Positions 31,053-39,900 of a stretch of DNA of 64,000 nucleotides are shown here, piece after piece. The stretch's first letter is position 1, and each line of letters opens with the position of its first letter. The notes below the pieces were generated by a model. It was given only the letters and a program-made list of their open reading frames with translations. It was not told the origin of the DNA and searched no databases. Made by a program: the position numbers and the translations under genes. The stretch is from Betaproteobacteria bacterium (GTDB lineage: Bacteria; Pseudomonadota; Gammaproteobacteria; Burkholderiales; Sulfuricellaceae). The stretch is from the NCBI GenBank assembly GCA_021373185.1, contig JAJFTF010000040.1, forward strand, positions 1 to 64,000, read 5' to 3'.

Positions 31053-31745
31053 CTAGAAATGGATGATCGTTTCAACAAAGCTGACGGTATTTCTCGGCCC
31101 CATCGTTCTCGAGGTGATACGGTAATATTCGACAGGAAGCGGTTCGAAGCGCTTGTCGTCGCCATAACTTAGTGATCCTCTTTTGGGGCTGGTGGATGAG
31201 GTCGATTTGTAGTTGGCGCAGCTATTGCTCGCGCTGTTGGGGTCGCCCGCAATCTGGCATAAACGGTGGATGATAAAGGTGACCGTATTGCCCGCGCCGG
31301 CCGATATGGCCGGGGCGGGAGTAATGCAGGCCGGCGTGCTGACGCCGCTGCAACTGTTGAAGTCCCAGTCGACCCGCGCCCGGGCGGGGTCGTTGCTGCT
31401 GCCAGTCATGTCGAGGGTGTCCTGGCTGGTGGCATAGTAGCCGGAGGCGGCTTGGTCATTGTAGGAACTGGCTGTGCCTGCAACGTTCTGCAGCCAAGTG
31501 ATCGCCGCTTCCGTTCCGGCATCGCCTGCCAATGTCGCCCCCTGCTTGAAGGCCAAGTTGCCTGCTACCATGTTGCCGGTGTCAACCGAGCGTACCAGGG
31601 CGATGCCTGCCAGGGTCATTGCCACCAGTACGATGAGTACGATGAAGAGGACGACGCCACTTTGCTGGTTCGGAAATTCATGTTTGCCGCTCATGGGAAG
31701 GGCGGCGTCTGACCCGCAATGCGTGAAACGAGAGTGGGGTTTCAT
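31053..31745 (-). CDS. pilX: Type IV pilus minor pilin PilX
   Basis: 230 aa with a PilX N-terminal domain: a polar leader, then QSGVVLFIVLIVLVAMTLAGIALVRSVDTGNMVAGN, typical of PilX (hydrophobic helix followed by the N(M/I)AGN motif). The remainder is a variable globular head. The start overlaps the pilW stop (ATGA). MSGKHEF at 31694 is an alternative start closer to the helix. It acts with PilV, PilW and PilY1 to prime pilus assembly. Confidence 0.87.
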   Translation of the reverse strand: MKPHSRFTHCGSDAALPMSGKHEFPNQQSGVVLFIVLIVLVAMTLAGIALVRSVDTGNMVAGNLAFKQGATLAGDAGTEAAITWLQNVAGTASSYNDQAASGYYATSQDTLDMTGSSNDPARARVDWDFNSCSGVSTPACITPAPAISAGAGNTVTFIIHRLCQIAGDPNSASNSCANYKSTSSTSPKRGSLSYGDDKRFEPLPVEYYRITSRTMGPRNTVSFVETIIHF

Positions 31746-32854
31746 GTTGCTCTCCAGATCAGGTTGCGGAGCGGGATGACGGTCTCAAAGGTCTTGTAGC
31801 GATAGCATTGCCAGTCGGCGTTTGCGGTGCCGTCGGGATTTTTGCTGACATCGATTGCGCCGCCCGACCACGTTGGCTTATTGGCGGAAGTGGTCGTGGT
31901 GATGTTGCAGGCGCCGCTGGCATCGCCTTTTTCTTTCAGTGCGCTACGCGCCACCACGGCGACCCTTACTGCATAAATCCGGCTGACATCCCCGCTATTT
32001 CCCACCGTGCCGTTGCCGTCCGCATCAATCATGGTATCGCTCCATGTCTGGATCTGTGCATCGGTCTGTGTGCCGGCCCTCGTGTCGAAGCCATATTGCG
32101 CTTGCAGATTGACGATGTCGGGTAGAAGCGATTGAGTCGCACTGGTGTTGGTGGTGGAATTGTAATCAGAAAATATCAGGTTGCTGTTGGCATCCAGGGA
32201 ATAGATGTGATCCACCAGGCTGCCGAGGTTGAATAATGTTGCGCCGGCGCTGTATCCGGAAGGCGGGAAAATGTTTGCTCCTCCAGGTGGATCCCAGGGG
32301 CTGGTGTTCTGGTGGTGAATCTGGATGTTGCCGCTCGGAATGCCGGTCACTTGCAGCATGGTGCAGTCCTTGCCGGGTTCATAGGCGATCAGCAAATCGT
32401 TTACTGCCATGCCGAGTGTGGTGTTCAGGAAGAAATTGGTGGCTGTCGGCGGGTGGTCGGTCGTGACTCTGGCGGGGATGCTCCAGCTACCCTTTGAGCT
32501 GGAGAGAATTTCGATGGTGTCCGGCAGCCCGCCCGCTCCTTGGGCGATCGTTACCGGCGCAAGCGATAGGGCGGTGAGCGTGGTCCCGTTGAACGACCGG
32601 TTTATGACGCAGCCCAGAGCTTCCGGTACGCTGAAACCATATCCGGCCATGCGTACGTCGCGCTCAACGGTATAGAGCGCGACAGCCCCGTTGGTCTGGG
32701 CATCCGCGCCGCTTGTCGTGGTGCGTTTTTGCCCCTCGAACATAGTGAATACTTGCAGGACGATGATCATGCTGAGCAGGGCGATGACCATGCCTACCAT
32801 GATCTCTACCAGGCTGAAGCCATTGCTACGGTTAAGATTTTGATGCAAGGGCAT
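31742..32854 (-). CDS. pilW: Type IV pilus minor pilin PilW
   Basis: 370 aa. A prepilin leader MPLHQNLNRSNG precedes FSLVEIMVGMVIALLSM, with Glu5 of the mature protein present and a G|F cleavage site for PilD. The C-terminal head is long and Thr/Ser/Asn-rich, typical of PilW. The frame continues upstream to 33103 over pilV, but ATG 32854 has GGGAGA at good spacing and leads straight into the leader. It lies 17 bp after pilV. Confidence 0.88.
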   Translation of the reverse strand: MPLHQNLNRSNGFSLVEIMVGMVIALLSMIIVLQVFTMFEGQKRTTTSGADAQTNGAVALYTVERDVRMAGYGFSVPEALGCVINRSFNGTTLTALSLAPVTIAQGAGGLPDTIEILSSSKGSWSIPARVTTDHPPTATNFFLNTTLGMAVNDLLIAYEPGKDCTMLQVTGIPSGNIQIHHQNTSPWDPPGGANIFPPSGYSAGATLFNLGSLVDHIYSLDANSNLIFSDYNSTTNTSATQSLLPDIVNLQAQYGFDTRAGTQTDAQIQTWSDTMIDADGNGTVGNSGDVSRIYAVRVAVVARSALKEKGDASGACNITTTTSANKPTWSGGAIDVSKNPDGTANADWQCYRYKTFETVIPLRNLIWRAT

Positions 32855-32871
32855 GGTGTATTCTCCCGGCG

Positions 32872-33276
32872 CTATCCGTTTATTCGTGCGATGGCAACGT
32901 AATTGTGCGGAGCGCTTTCGCCTGGCGATTGCCACCAGATGGTAACGGTCGCTGCATTTGCGGCGTCGATCGTGATGGTTGGCGCATTCGATGTGACACC
33001 CGGCAAGACTAGTGCTACGTTGGCTTTCCAGGTGAGATACTTGGCCCCGCTGGGGCTGCTGTAGTTGGCTACCAGGGTTGCATTGGTTTTGTCGTCCGTC
33101 CACATTTGTCCGATGACCTGATTGGCCAGCATGCTGGCGTCGGTTCGATATTTTGCGCCTACGGTGTTTTTGATCGAAGCGGCTTGCAGCCCGACAATCG
33201 CCAGAATCCCCATGGAGAAGATCAGAATGGCGATCAGGCTTTCCAGTAAAGCAGAACCTTTTTGATGGGTGGTCAT
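32872..33276 (-). CDS. pilV: Type IV pilus minor pilin PilV
   Basis: 134 aa. MTTHQKG precedes SALLESLIAILIFSMGILAIVGLQA, the PilV-type N-terminal helix (G|S cleavage, Glu5, then SMGIL(A/G)). The frame extends to 33375, but the added residues look unlike a leader. The ribosome-binding site at 33276 is poor, and the best AAGGAA lies about 17 bp upstream. It sits between fimT and pilW in the usual order. Confidence 0.85.
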   Translation of the reverse strand: MTTHQKGSALLESLIAILIFSMGILAIVGLQAASIKNTVGAKYRTDASMLANQVIGQMWTDDKTNATLVANYSSPSGAKYLTWKANVALVLPGVTSNAPTITIDAANAATVTIWWQSPGESAPHNYVAIARING

Positions 33277-33301
33277 GGTTTTCAAGATGCGGTTCCTTGC
33301 C

Positions 33302-33904
33302 TTAAGAGCAACCTTGGGGATTGGCAGATAACGAAAGGGCGGGATCGCACATACGGATCGTTCCGCCGGTTCCAATCGTTACAACTAGTCTGCGGGCTGT
33401 CGCTTCTATTGCGTTGGTGATGTCGATTCGGGTGATATCGGTGCCGATATTGGCAGATGGAATTCGGCCAAGGCCATTGAAAGTGGCGCCTGCCGGCAAT
33501 CCTGTCCCAGCGGAAACCGCAGCGCTGAATTGGTTCGCTGGTGCTGGCGAGGGAATGGCCGTAGCGCTGACGCCAACCCGTGCGTTGGAGGTGCCTTCGC
33601 TGCCGGAGCGTGTTTGTATGGTGGCGGGGCAGTCGGCAGAGGTTGTTACGCATCCGACGTTCCATGTGACCAAGCCTGCGGCACTGGTCAAATCGAATCG
33701 CACGTTGGTATTGCGCCTTACCGCTTCAGTGCGCGCCAACTGCAAACCGTTCTGGATGGATTCTGCGGCAGTGCGGTTCTGCGAGTTTTGCAACCACAGT
33801 TTGAATGCGGGTAAACCGGCAGAAAGCAGAATGGCCATGATGACCAGACCGATCATTAACTCGATCAGGGAAACACCTTCTTGTCTGGTGGAAGTGGTTA
33901 GCAC
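33302..33904 (-). CDS. fimT: GspH/FimT-family minor pseudopilin
   Basis: About 200 aa. A leader ending TRQEG is followed by [24 protein letters not shown], then the GspH/FimT head ([27 protein letters not shown]). GTG 33904 is the likeliest start, with AAGGGTGG just upstream. It overlaps the end of the pilin gene by 7 bp. An upstream in-frame ATG at 33949 would sit inside the pilin gene. It is probably a priming minor pilin (FimT/FimU) of the type IV pilus. Confidence 0.85.
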   Translation of the reverse strand: MLTTSTRQEGVSLIELMIGLVIMAILLSAGLPAFKLWLQNSQNRTAAESIQNGLQLARTEAVRRNTNVRFDLTSAAGLVTWNVGCVTTSADCPATIQTRSGSEGTSNARVGVSATAIPSPAPANQFSAAVSAGTGLPAGATFNGLGRIPSANIGTDITRIDITNAIEATARRLVVTIGTGGTIRMCDPALSLSANPQGCS

Positions 33905-34335
33905 GATCCACCCTTTTTTGTGACCCAGCAAGTAGCGTTGCCTGACCATCCCGCTACCCCGGTTACAGTGGTGGCTTTGGCATTATTTTGGTCTACAGTA
34001 TAGACAAAACCGCCTGTTCCTTGAGCGGCTATTCCGGTAGCGGTTGCGGTGAATGTTGAGGCGGCAAGGGTGCAAGTATAGGTGAAATATTGGGCATCAC
34101 CGCCGGTGGGGAGTGGTGCCACGGTACCAGCGGCGCATGCACCGACATATGTTCTATTGTCCTGAAAATATTGCTCCAGCTTTACCCGCAGGGTAGCTAG
34201 CTGTGCCGGCGCTTCCGATACTTTCCCCCTGATTACATAATCTTTATAGGAGGGCACTGCGATCGCAGCTAATATGCCAATGATAGCAACAACGATCATC
34301 AATTCGATCAGGGTAAAGCCGTTTTGTGTTTTCAT
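33898..34335 (-). CDS. pilE: Type IV pilin, PilE/PilA-like
   Basis: 145 aa. Leader MKTQNG, then mature [20 protein letters not shown]: textbook type IVa pilin with Glu5. The head has two C-terminal cysteines ([12 protein letters not shown]), the usual D-region. It resembles PilE minor pilins, which are short and carry the [10 protein letters not shown] helix. It is first in the operon pilE-fimT-pilV-pilW-pilX-pilY1, whereas in Pseudomonas pilE is last. It has AAGGGAA upstream, and I found no sigma-54 site in the 87-bp leader. It could instead be the major pilin. Confidence 0.87.
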   Translation of the reverse strand: MKTQNGFTLIELMIVVAIIGILAAIAVPSYKDYVIRGKVSEAPAQLATLRVKLEQYFQDNRTYVGACAAGTVAPLPTGGDAQYFTYTCTLAASTFTATATGIAAQGTGGFVYTVDQNNAKATTVTGVAGWSGNATCWVTKKGGSC

Positions 34336-34422
34336 GGTTATTCCCTTTTTCTCATGCTTTGAATATTACTTAATGGTTGGGCGTATTGTTAGCATAAACC
34401 GACAGATGGTTGGTTTACCAGA

Positions 34423-35541
34423 ATGAGCGGCAAAATAGTGAAAGCAATTAAAATTTCCACTCCGAATTTCCTGATTGTAGGTGGTGGCATCATTGGCCTG
34501 AGCAGCGCCCTTGAGCTTGCTCGGCGTGGCGCCAGTGTGACCGTCCTCGAGCGCGGGGCGTGTGGGAGTGAATCTTCCTGGGCGGGGGGGGGTATTCTGT
34601 CGCCGTTGCTGCCGTGGAATTATCCTGCGGCAGTGACGAATCTGACGCAATTGAGCTGTCAGATCTACGCCGAGTGGGCAGGGCATATCGCCGGGATCAG
34701 TGGGCTTGACCCCGAATATCGGCGAAGCGGCATGCTGGTGTTGCCGGAGTTCGATAGTGGGCGCGCCATGAACTGGGGCCGCAGCCATCAAGCCCGGATT
34801 GAATTGGTGCAGAAGCGGGATCGGCTGCCGGAAGTGGTGGGCGATGGCGAGGCTCTGTGGCTGCCTGATGTGGCCCAAGTGCGTAATCCGCGTCTGATCA
34901 AGGCCTTGCGCCTCACTCTTGAGCGGATGGGTGTGCGGATTCTGGAACATGTCGAAGTCGCCGGCATTGTGGCAGGGGGTGGACGGTTGGTGCGGCTGGA
35001 CACTTCTGTTGGCCCTTTCGAGGCCGATCAATATGTCGTTGCTGCCGGCGCCTGGAGCAAGAAACTGCTGGGTGAGCAGGGTGTGCAAGTCGATATCAAG
35101 CCGATCCGCGGCCAGATGCTGCTGTATCGGGCGCAGCCGGGGCTGCTGCGGCATATCGTCCTGCAAAATGGTTTTTACCTGATTCCTCGTGATGATGGTC
35201 ATATTCTGGCTGGCAGCACGCTGGAGGACGCTGGCTTTGATAAATCCACCAGTGAGGAAGTCAGAAGCGGGCTTCACGCCAATGCAATAAGCCTGCTGCC
35301 GCAGTTGGCGCAAGCGGAATTGGTAAAGCATTGGGCTGGCCTACGTCCCGGCTCACCCGGAAATATTCCTGTCATCGCGTGCCATCCAAAGATAGAGAAT
35401 CTTTACTTGAACAGCGGGCATTTTCGCTATGGCGTCACCATGGCGCCGGCAAGTGCCCGTATTCTGGCAAATCGGATATTCCGGCGTGAACAGCCTTTTG
35501 ATGTTTCACCCTATCATTGGCCAGAAATAAAAAAACATTAG
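34423..35541 (+). CDS. thiO: Glycine oxidase ThiO / DAO-family FAD oxidoreductase
   Basis: 372 aa. N-terminal dinucleotide-binding motif FLIVGGGIIGLSSALELARRG (GxGxxG with GGGIIG), ESSWAGGGILSPLLPW, IKPIRGQMLLYR and a C-terminal GHFRYGVTMAP motif place it with ThiO. ThiO oxidises glycine to dehydroglycine (iminoacetate) for the thiazole of thiamine. No other thiamine gene or THI riboswitch is adjacent, so a related amine oxidase is possible. It is divergent from the pilin operon (87 bp) and followed by a Fur-family gene. Confidence 0.85.
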   Translation: MSGKIVKAIKISTPNFLIVGGGIIGLSSALELARRGASVTVLERGACGSESSWAGGGILSPLLPWNYPAAVTNLTQLSCQIYAEWAGHIAGISGLDPEYRRSGMLVLPEFDSGRAMNWGRSHQARIELVQKRDRLPEVVGDGEALWLPDVAQVRNPRLIKALRLTLERMGVRILEHVEVAGIVAGGGRLVRLDTSVGPFEADQYVVAAGAWSKKLLGEQGVQVDIKPIRGQMLLYRAQPGLLRHIVLQNGFYLIPRDDGHILAGSTLEDAGFDKSTSEEVRSGLHANAISLLPQLAQAELVKHWAGLRPGSPGNIPVIACHPKIENLYLNSGHFRYGVTMAPASARILANRIFRREQPFDVSPYHWPEIKKH

Positions 35542-35574
35542 ACAAAGTCCAGAATTTGGTTTAGTGTGACAATC

Positions 35575-36003
35575 ATGAGACTGCAAATTTACAATCGCGA
35601 CAACATGGCTGAACTGCTTCGTCAGCATGGCATCAATCCGACGCATCAACGGATCGAGATTGCTCATGCCTTGTTTTCAAAGCAGGAGCATCTTTCTGCC
35701 GATCAGATTCTTGCAATCGTCAATACCAAGCACAGCGAAACCTCCAAAGCCACGGTTTACAACACGCTCAACCTGTTCGTGGAAAGGAAGCTGATTCGTG
35801 AAGTGATCGTGGATCCCAGCAAGGTCTTTTACGACCCCAATACGCACGAGCATCATCATTTCTATGATGTGGTCAGCGGCCAACTGACCGACATTGACGC
35901 CGCCGACTTCAAGATCAGCGGCTTGCCAAAACTGCCTGCAGGTGTGATTACCGAAGGTATCGATATTATTGTTCGCATCCGCCCGCAGGCAATTGCCGCC
36001 TGA
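35575..36003 (+). CDS. Fur-family metal-responsive repressor
   Basis: 142 aa (from ATG 35575; GTG 35566 is also possible). The N-terminal winged helix (MAELLRQHGINPTHQRIEIAHAL, then SKATVYNTLNLF recognition helix) and the C-terminal dimer domain with a His cluster (THEHHHFYDV) are typical of Fur. The structural CxxC zinc pair of many Fur/PerR proteins is absent, as in Irr-like and some Fur members. It probably represses iron or peroxide genes; the specific regulon cannot be read. It lies 33 bp after thiO, possibly co-transcribed. Confidence 0.88.
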   Translation: MRLQIYNRDNMAELLRQHGINPTHQRIEIAHALFSKQEHLSADQILAIVNTKHSETSKATVYNTLNLFVERKLIREVIVDPSKVFYDPNTHEHHHFYDVVSGQLTDIDAADFKISGLPKLPAGVITEGIDIIVRIRPQAIAA

Positions 36004-36015
36004 AGTCGCTAAAAG

Positions 36016-36045
36016 TTGAGAGAATGGCGGGAAGCGGGATATAAT
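36016..36045 (+). promoter_or_regulatory. Sigma-70 promoter of tRNA-Thr
   Basis: TTGAGA, 18-bp spacer, perfect TATAAT at 36040-36045, then a GC-rich stretch (a possible discriminator under stringent control) before the tRNA at 36059. It overlaps no gene. Confidence 0.8.
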
Positions 36046-36058
36046 GCCGGCCTTGCGT

Positions 36059-36134
36059 GCCGATGTAGCTCAGTTGGTAGAGCAGCGCATTCGTAATGCG
36101 AAGGTCACCAGTTCGATTCCGGTCATCGGCACCA
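36059..36134 (+). tRNA. tRNA-Thr (anticodon CGU)
   Basis: A 76-nt cloverleaf with encoded CCA. Acceptor GCCGATG pairs with CATCGGC, the D-loop contains AGCTCAGTTGG, the anticodon loop TTCGTAA reads ACG, and the T-arm is GTTCGATTC. It is preceded by its own promoter and followed by a terminator, so it is an independent transcript. Confidence 0.97.
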
Positions 36135-36140
36135 TTAAAT

Positions 36141-36177
36141 CAGGGGGTTAGCTTAAAGGCTTGCCCCTTTTTTTATG
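36141..36177 (+). terminator. Terminator after tRNA-Thr
   Basis: A GGGG/CCCC stem with an AGC/GCT inner part, followed by TTTTTTT, about 10 bp after the tRNA CCA end. Confidence 0.75.
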
Positions 36178-36219
36178 GGCGGTGAATTTTGTTGCAGGAT
36201 TGCCGGGGAAATTCGTTTT

Positions 36220-36900
36220 TCATCTGTTCTGGCCGGGAGTTTTGCTTGCCGCCAGTTTGGTGAGTGCGGGAGTTGTTTGTATTTGGCCGATTCTTCCTTG
36301 GTATATCCAGCCACCATGCCAAGCGCCTACTACCATATTGGGATACTCTGGGCTTCCCAGGCTGCCGTTGTAGCGGCCCAGCGCGCGGAACAAGTCACCT
36401 TTCTCGATGTCGAGGTAGTGGCGCAGGATAGTGCAGCCATAGCGCAGGTTGGTGCGGATGTGGAACAGGTTCTGTTCCGGCTTGCCGATCAGTTTAGTCC
36501 AGAAAGGCATCACCTGCATGTAGCCGCGTGCCCCGGCGCTTGAAACCGCGTATTTCTTGAAGCCGCTCTCCACTTGAATCAACCCCATCACCATCTGCGG
36601 ATCGAGCCCGGCACGGGTGGCTTCATAGTGCACGGTTTTGAGAAAATCGAGACGTCTGGCCTTGTCCGGCATGCGCTTCTCCAAGCGCCGGGACATTTCA
36701 TCCAACCAGGTGTCGGCGTCAGACTGTGAGGTGAAAATCAGGCGTGGTGCGGCGCTGTCGCTGACGGTTTTGCTCAATACCGCCTGGACGCTGGCGCTCA
36801 ACGGTTCATAATGCTGCGCGCCGGCAAAGGCGAGGGATGCGGTCAGCAGGGCGAAAAGCGCGAGAAAATTTTTTAACCACGGATTAACACGGATTCCCAT
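36220..36900 (-). CDS. Lytic transglycosylase, SLT domain
   Basis: About 226 aa: signal peptide (WLKNFLALFALLTASLAFA) then an SLT/GEWL domain. Catalytic Glu is in GLIQVESGFKKYAVSSAGARG, followed by GYMQVMPFW, NLRYGCTILRHYL and ALGRYNGS. It cleaves peptidoglycan between MurNAc and GlcNAc in the periplasm. Starts at 36957, 36918 and 36900 are possible. ATG 36900 gives a normal signal peptide. The upstream 66 bp, including the start codon, lie within a CACGGATTAACACGGAT-type inverted repeat, which suggests the native 5' end was altered. It is next to proS, a common betaproteobacterial pair. Confidence 0.85.
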   Translation of the reverse strand: MGIRVNPWLKNFLALFALLTASLAFAGAQHYEPLSASVQAVLSKTVSDSAAPRLIFTSQSDADTWLDEMSRRLEKRMPDKARRLDFLKTVHYEATRAGLDPQMVMGLIQVESGFKKYAVSSAGARGYMQVMPFWTKLIGKPEQNLFHIRTNLRYGCTILRHYLDIEKGDLFRALGRYNGSLGSPEYPNMVVGAWHGGWIYQGRIGQIQTTPALTKLAASKTPGQNR

Positions 36901-36940
36901 GGATAATCTTTGGAAATCCATGTTAATCCGTAGCAAGGTT
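36875..36940. repeat. Inverted repeat of the CACGGATTAACACGGAT type
   Basis: Left arm AACCACGGATTAACACGG (36875 on), right arm ending GTTAATCCGTAGCAAGGTT (to 36940); the arms are imperfect complements around a CCATGG/CCATG core. The same core words recur at 62175-62313. Here the element overlaps the 5' end of the transglycosylase gene and ends 11 bp from the proS stop. Confidence 0.65.
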
Positions 36941-36950
36941 TTTGGGAATC

Positions 36951-38660
36951 TCAGCATACTATTGATTTTATGTGGCTCACGATATTTTGCAAGGGAATGA
37001 CCGTGGCGCTGGCGTCGCGGCGGCCCTGATACTCCACGTTGCTTTCCTTCAGCCCGCGCTCGCCGATAACGATGCGGTGCGGGATGCCGATCAGTTCGAT
37101 GTCGGCGAACATGACGCCGGGGCGTTCATCGCGATCATAGAGCAATACTTCAATGCCGGCTGCGGCCAGTTCGGCGTAGAGTTTTTCGGTTGCTTCGCGC
37201 ACCATTTCGCTTCGGTTCAGGCCGATTGGTGCGAGCGCCACCTGGAGCGGCGCCATCGCCAGCGGCCAGACGATGCCGCGCTCGTCGTGTCCTTGTTCGA
37301 TGGCGGCGGCAACGATGCGCGATACGCCGATGCCGTAGCATCCCATTTCCATCACCTGATCCTTGCCATGCTCGTCGAGGAAAGTGGCCTGCATCGCCTC
37401 GGAATATTTGGTGCGCAACTGGAAGATGTGGCCGACTTCGATGCCGCGACACAATTCCAGCGTGCCTTTGCCGTCCGGGCTGGGGTCGCCCTCGACTGCA
37501 TTGCGGATATCCACGACTTCTTTCAGTTCAGGCAGATCGCGTTCGAAGTTGACGCCGGTGAGATGGAAGCCATCCTCGTTGGCGCCGCAGACAAAGTCGC
37601 TCATCACCGGCACCGCGCGGTCGGCGATGATGGTCAGGTTGAGGCCGAGCGGGCCGAGTGAGCCGGGGTTGCAGCCGGCAGCGGCACGAACCTGCTCATC
37701 GCTGGCGAAACGCAATGGCTGGGCAAGTTGAAACAGCTTGCCGGCCTTGACTTCGTTGAGTTGGTGGTCGCCGCGCAGCAGCAGGGCTACCACCCCGCCA
37801 TCGCTGCCTTCCAGCAGCAGGGTCTTGATGGTCTTGTTTGCGGGAACCTTGAGAAATTCACAGACATCCTCAATGCTGTGTTTGCCCGGCGTGGCAATTT
37901 TTTGCATGGCTGCGGTCGGTGCGAGGCGCGGCGCGGCAGGGCTGACTGCTTCAGCCAGTTCGACGTTGGCGGCATAGCCGGAGTCGGGGCAGAAGGCGAT
38001 GGCGTCTTCGCCGGAATCGGCCAGGACGTGGAACTCGTGCGAGCCGGTGCCGCCAATTGCACCGGTGTCGGCGGCTACCGCGCGGAATTTCAATCCCAGG
38101 CGGGTGAAAATCCGGCTGTAGGTATCGTGCATCACCTGGTAAGTTTGTTCCAGGCTGGTGAAATCGGCGTGGAAAGAATAAGCGTCTTTCATCATGAATT
38201 CGCGAGCGCGCATTACGCCAAAGCGAGGGCGAATTTCATCGCGGAATTTGGTCTGGACTTGATAAAAATTCACCGGTAGTTGGCGGTAGCTCTTGATTTC
38301 ACGCCGCGCGATGTCGGTGATGACTTCTTCGTGGGTCGGGCCGAAGCAGAAGTCGCGGTCATGGCGATCCTTGATTTTCAGCATCTGCGGGCCGAACACG
38401 TCCCACCGTCCGGTTTCCTGCCACAGTTCGGCTGGCACCACCGCGGGCATCAGCAGTTCGATTGCGCCGCTCTTGTTCATTTCATCGCGTACGATGGCTT
38501 CGACCTTGCGCAGTACGCGCAGGCCCAAGGGCATCCAAGTGTAGAGGCCGCTGCCGATGCGCTTGATCAGGCCGGCCCGAAGCATCAGTTTATGGCTGAC
38601 CAGCTCTGCTTCGGTAGGGGCTTCCTTGAGGGTAGAGAGAAAAAATTGTGATACACGCAT
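36951..38660 (-). CDS. proS: Prolyl-tRNA synthetase
   Basis: 569 aa, bacterial-type ProRS. Class II motifs: motif 1 near [20 protein letters not shown], motif 2 [25 protein letters not shown], motif 3 [13 protein letters not shown]. An editing (INS/YbaK) domain lies between (about 225-400; [25 protein letters not shown]), removing mischarged Ala-tRNA-Pro. The C-terminal anticodon-binding domain is [14 protein letters not shown]. Complete, with no anomalies. Confidence 0.97.
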   Translation of the reverse strand: MRVSQFFLSTLKEAPTEAELVSHKLMLRAGLIKRIGSGLYTWMPLGLRVLRKVEAIVRDEMNKSGAIELLMPAVVPAELWQETGRWDVFGPQMLKIKDRHDRDFCFGPTHEEVITDIARREIKSYRQLPVNFYQVQTKFRDEIRPRFGVMRAREFMMKDAYSFHADFTSLEQTYQVMHDTYSRIFTRLGLKFRAVAADTGAIGGTGSHEFHVLADSGEDAIAFCPDSGYAANVELAEAVSPAAPRLAPTAAMQKIATPGKHSIEDVCEFLKVPANKTIKTLLLEGSDGGVVALLLRGDHQLNEVKAGKLFQLAQPLRFASDEQVRAAAGCNPGSLGPLGLNLTIIADRAVPVMSDFVCGANEDGFHLTGVNFERDLPELKEVVDIRNAVEGDPSPDGKGTLELCRGIEVGHIFQLRTKYSEAMQATFLDEHGKDQVMEMGCYGIGVSRIVAAAIEQGHDERGIVWPLAMAPLQVALAPIGLNRSEMVREATEKLYAELAAAGIEVLLYDRDERPGVMFADIELIGIPHRIVIGERGLKESNVEYQGRRDASATVIPLQNIVSHIKSIVC

Positions 38661-38848
38661 GTAATTTCCAGTAGTTCATTTCAATTTTCTAATTTTAACT
38701 GAAAATGGATGGCATGCAGATTGATTTGATCTGATTTTATTTGGATGGCAAGTTGATTTAGACTACGAATAGCGGTAGCCTGCTACATATGAAAATATGG
38801 CCTGCTACACTGGAATTGTTGGTTGATTTATTATGAAAGGGAATAAAA

Positions 38849-39172
38849 ATGTATACCGAAGTTAATGAAATGCCCGATGTAACCAAGGAAAAGCTGGTGG
38901 CCGATTTCAGGGTGGTAGTGGCCGATGCCGAGGCATTGCTGAAGGCTACTGCCAGCGATGCGGGTGAAAAAGTGGTCGCAGCGCGCGAAAAAATCCAGGC
39001 CAGCCTGGATGTCGCGAAATTGAAGCTTTCTCTGGCTGAGGCGGCGATCATCGACAAGACCAAGCAAGCTGCCCGTGTCACCGATGAATTTGTTCATGAA
39101 AATCCATGGAGGGCGGTCGGTATTTCCGCCTGCCTCGGCTTGGTTGTCGGCGTCCTTATCGCGCGCCGCTGA
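38849..39172 (+). CDS. DUF883 (YqjD/ElaB-like) membrane-anchored protein
   Basis: 107 aa. A helical, charged N-terminus (residues 1-80, rich in Ala, Lys and Glu) is followed by the DUF883 signature ENPWRAVGISACLGLVVGVLIARR, a single C-terminal membrane anchor ending in two Arg. E. coli YqjD and ElaB with this layout bind ribosomes at the membrane in stationary phase. Good ribosome-binding site AAAGGGAA. It is first of the yqjD-yqjE-yqjK-like set. Confidence 0.87.
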   Translation: MYTEVNEMPDVTKEKLVADFRVVVADAEALLKATASDAGEKVVAAREKIQASLDVAKLKLSLAEAAIIDKTKQAARVTDEFVHENPWRAVGISACLGLVVGVLIARR

Positions 39173-39184
39173 AATTAAGCCGCC

Positions 39185-39580
39185 ATGACGGAACAAAGCA
39201 AGGCGGGTGGAGGGCAACCCGCCGGGTTGTTCGACTCGCTGCGTATTTTTGCGCACACCTCGGTTGCAATTGCGCAGACACGGCTGGAATTGCTCGCTAA
39301 CGAGATCGAAGAGGAGAAGCTCAGGGTCGGGCAGCTTCTGGTGTTTGGTGGTATTGCGCTGTTTTGTGTCGCCGTGGGGGCTGTGTTTTTCGCTATTTTT
39401 ATTACTGTTCTGTTCTGGGATAGCCACCGCTTGTTAGTGCTGGGTGGTTTCTCCGTGCTATTTCTCGGTGTGGGTGCGGTGGCGATTGTGCTGTTCCGCG
39501 GTTATGCCTCAGCCGCAAGCAAACTGTTTTCCACCAGCCTGGCGGAGCTTGGCAAAGATCGCCAGCGGCTACTGCCATGA
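39185..39580 (+). CDS. Phage-holin-like / YqjE family membrane protein
   Basis: 131 aa. A helical N-terminus (LFDSLRIFAHTSVAIAQTRLELLANEIEEEK) is followed by two membrane helices (about 50-75 and 82-103). This is the YqjE (DUF1469, holin superfamily III) pattern. It sits 12 bp after the DUF883 gene and overlaps the next by ATGA. The function is not established; there is no phage context here. Confidence 0.85.
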   Translation: MTEQSKAGGGQPAGLFDSLRIFAHTSVAIAQTRLELLANEIEEEKLRVGQLLVFGGIALFCVAVGAVFFAIFITVLFWDSHRLLVLGGFSVLFLGVGAVAIVLFRGYASAASKLFSTSLAELGKDRQRLLP

Positions 39581-39873
39581 TGAGCGACCGGCAGCGCCTG
39601 ACGGAGTTGTATCGACGCCGGGTTGATCTGGTAGTTCGTAGTGCAGATCAGCGTGTTGAACTGGGCAACGCCTGTCATGCATGGAGATTGCCGCTGGCAA
39701 TGGCGGATCGAGGTGTGGCAGCGTGGCGTTTTATGCATAAACATCCGGTTTTGCTGGTTGGAGTAAGTGCAACTCTTGTGCTGACGCGGCCTCGACTGGC
39801 GCTGAAATGGTTCCGGCGTGGCTGGACATTGTGGCAGGCCTACCGCGGCTTGACGAAGGGCAGGGGAAGTTGA
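39577..39873 (+). CDS. YqjK-like protein
   Basis: 98 aa, basic (many Arg). It overlaps the YqjE-like gene by 4 bp. It contains one weak hydrophobic segment (FMHKHPVLLVGVSATLVL) and a WFRRGWTLWQAYRGL tail matching YqjK-like proteins. Only its position and overall pattern support the call. Confidence 0.75.
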   Translation: MMSDRQRLTELYRRRVDLVVRSADQRVELGNACHAWRLPLAMADRGVAAWRFMHKHPVLLVGVSATLVLTRPRLALKWFRRGWTLWQAYRGLTKGRGS

Positions 39874-39900
39874 ATTGAGCGTTCCGCCTTGTTTTAGCTG

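Noticed and set aside
34336..34422. Sigma-54 (-24/-12) promoter for the pilin operon, expected from nearby pilSR
   Set aside because: No TGGCAC-N5-TTGCA-like sequence could be found in the 87-bp leader.
34336..34422. TPP riboswitch before thiO
   Set aside because: The 87-bp leader is too short and shows no CTGAGA...ACCTGA pattern.
36059..36134. tRNA-Thr as an integration site
   Set aside because: No integrase gene and no repeat of the tRNA 3' end in the window.
39185..39580. Prophage holin
   Set aside because: Holin-like superfamily membership only. The neighbours are YqjD- and YqjK-like genes, with no phage genes.
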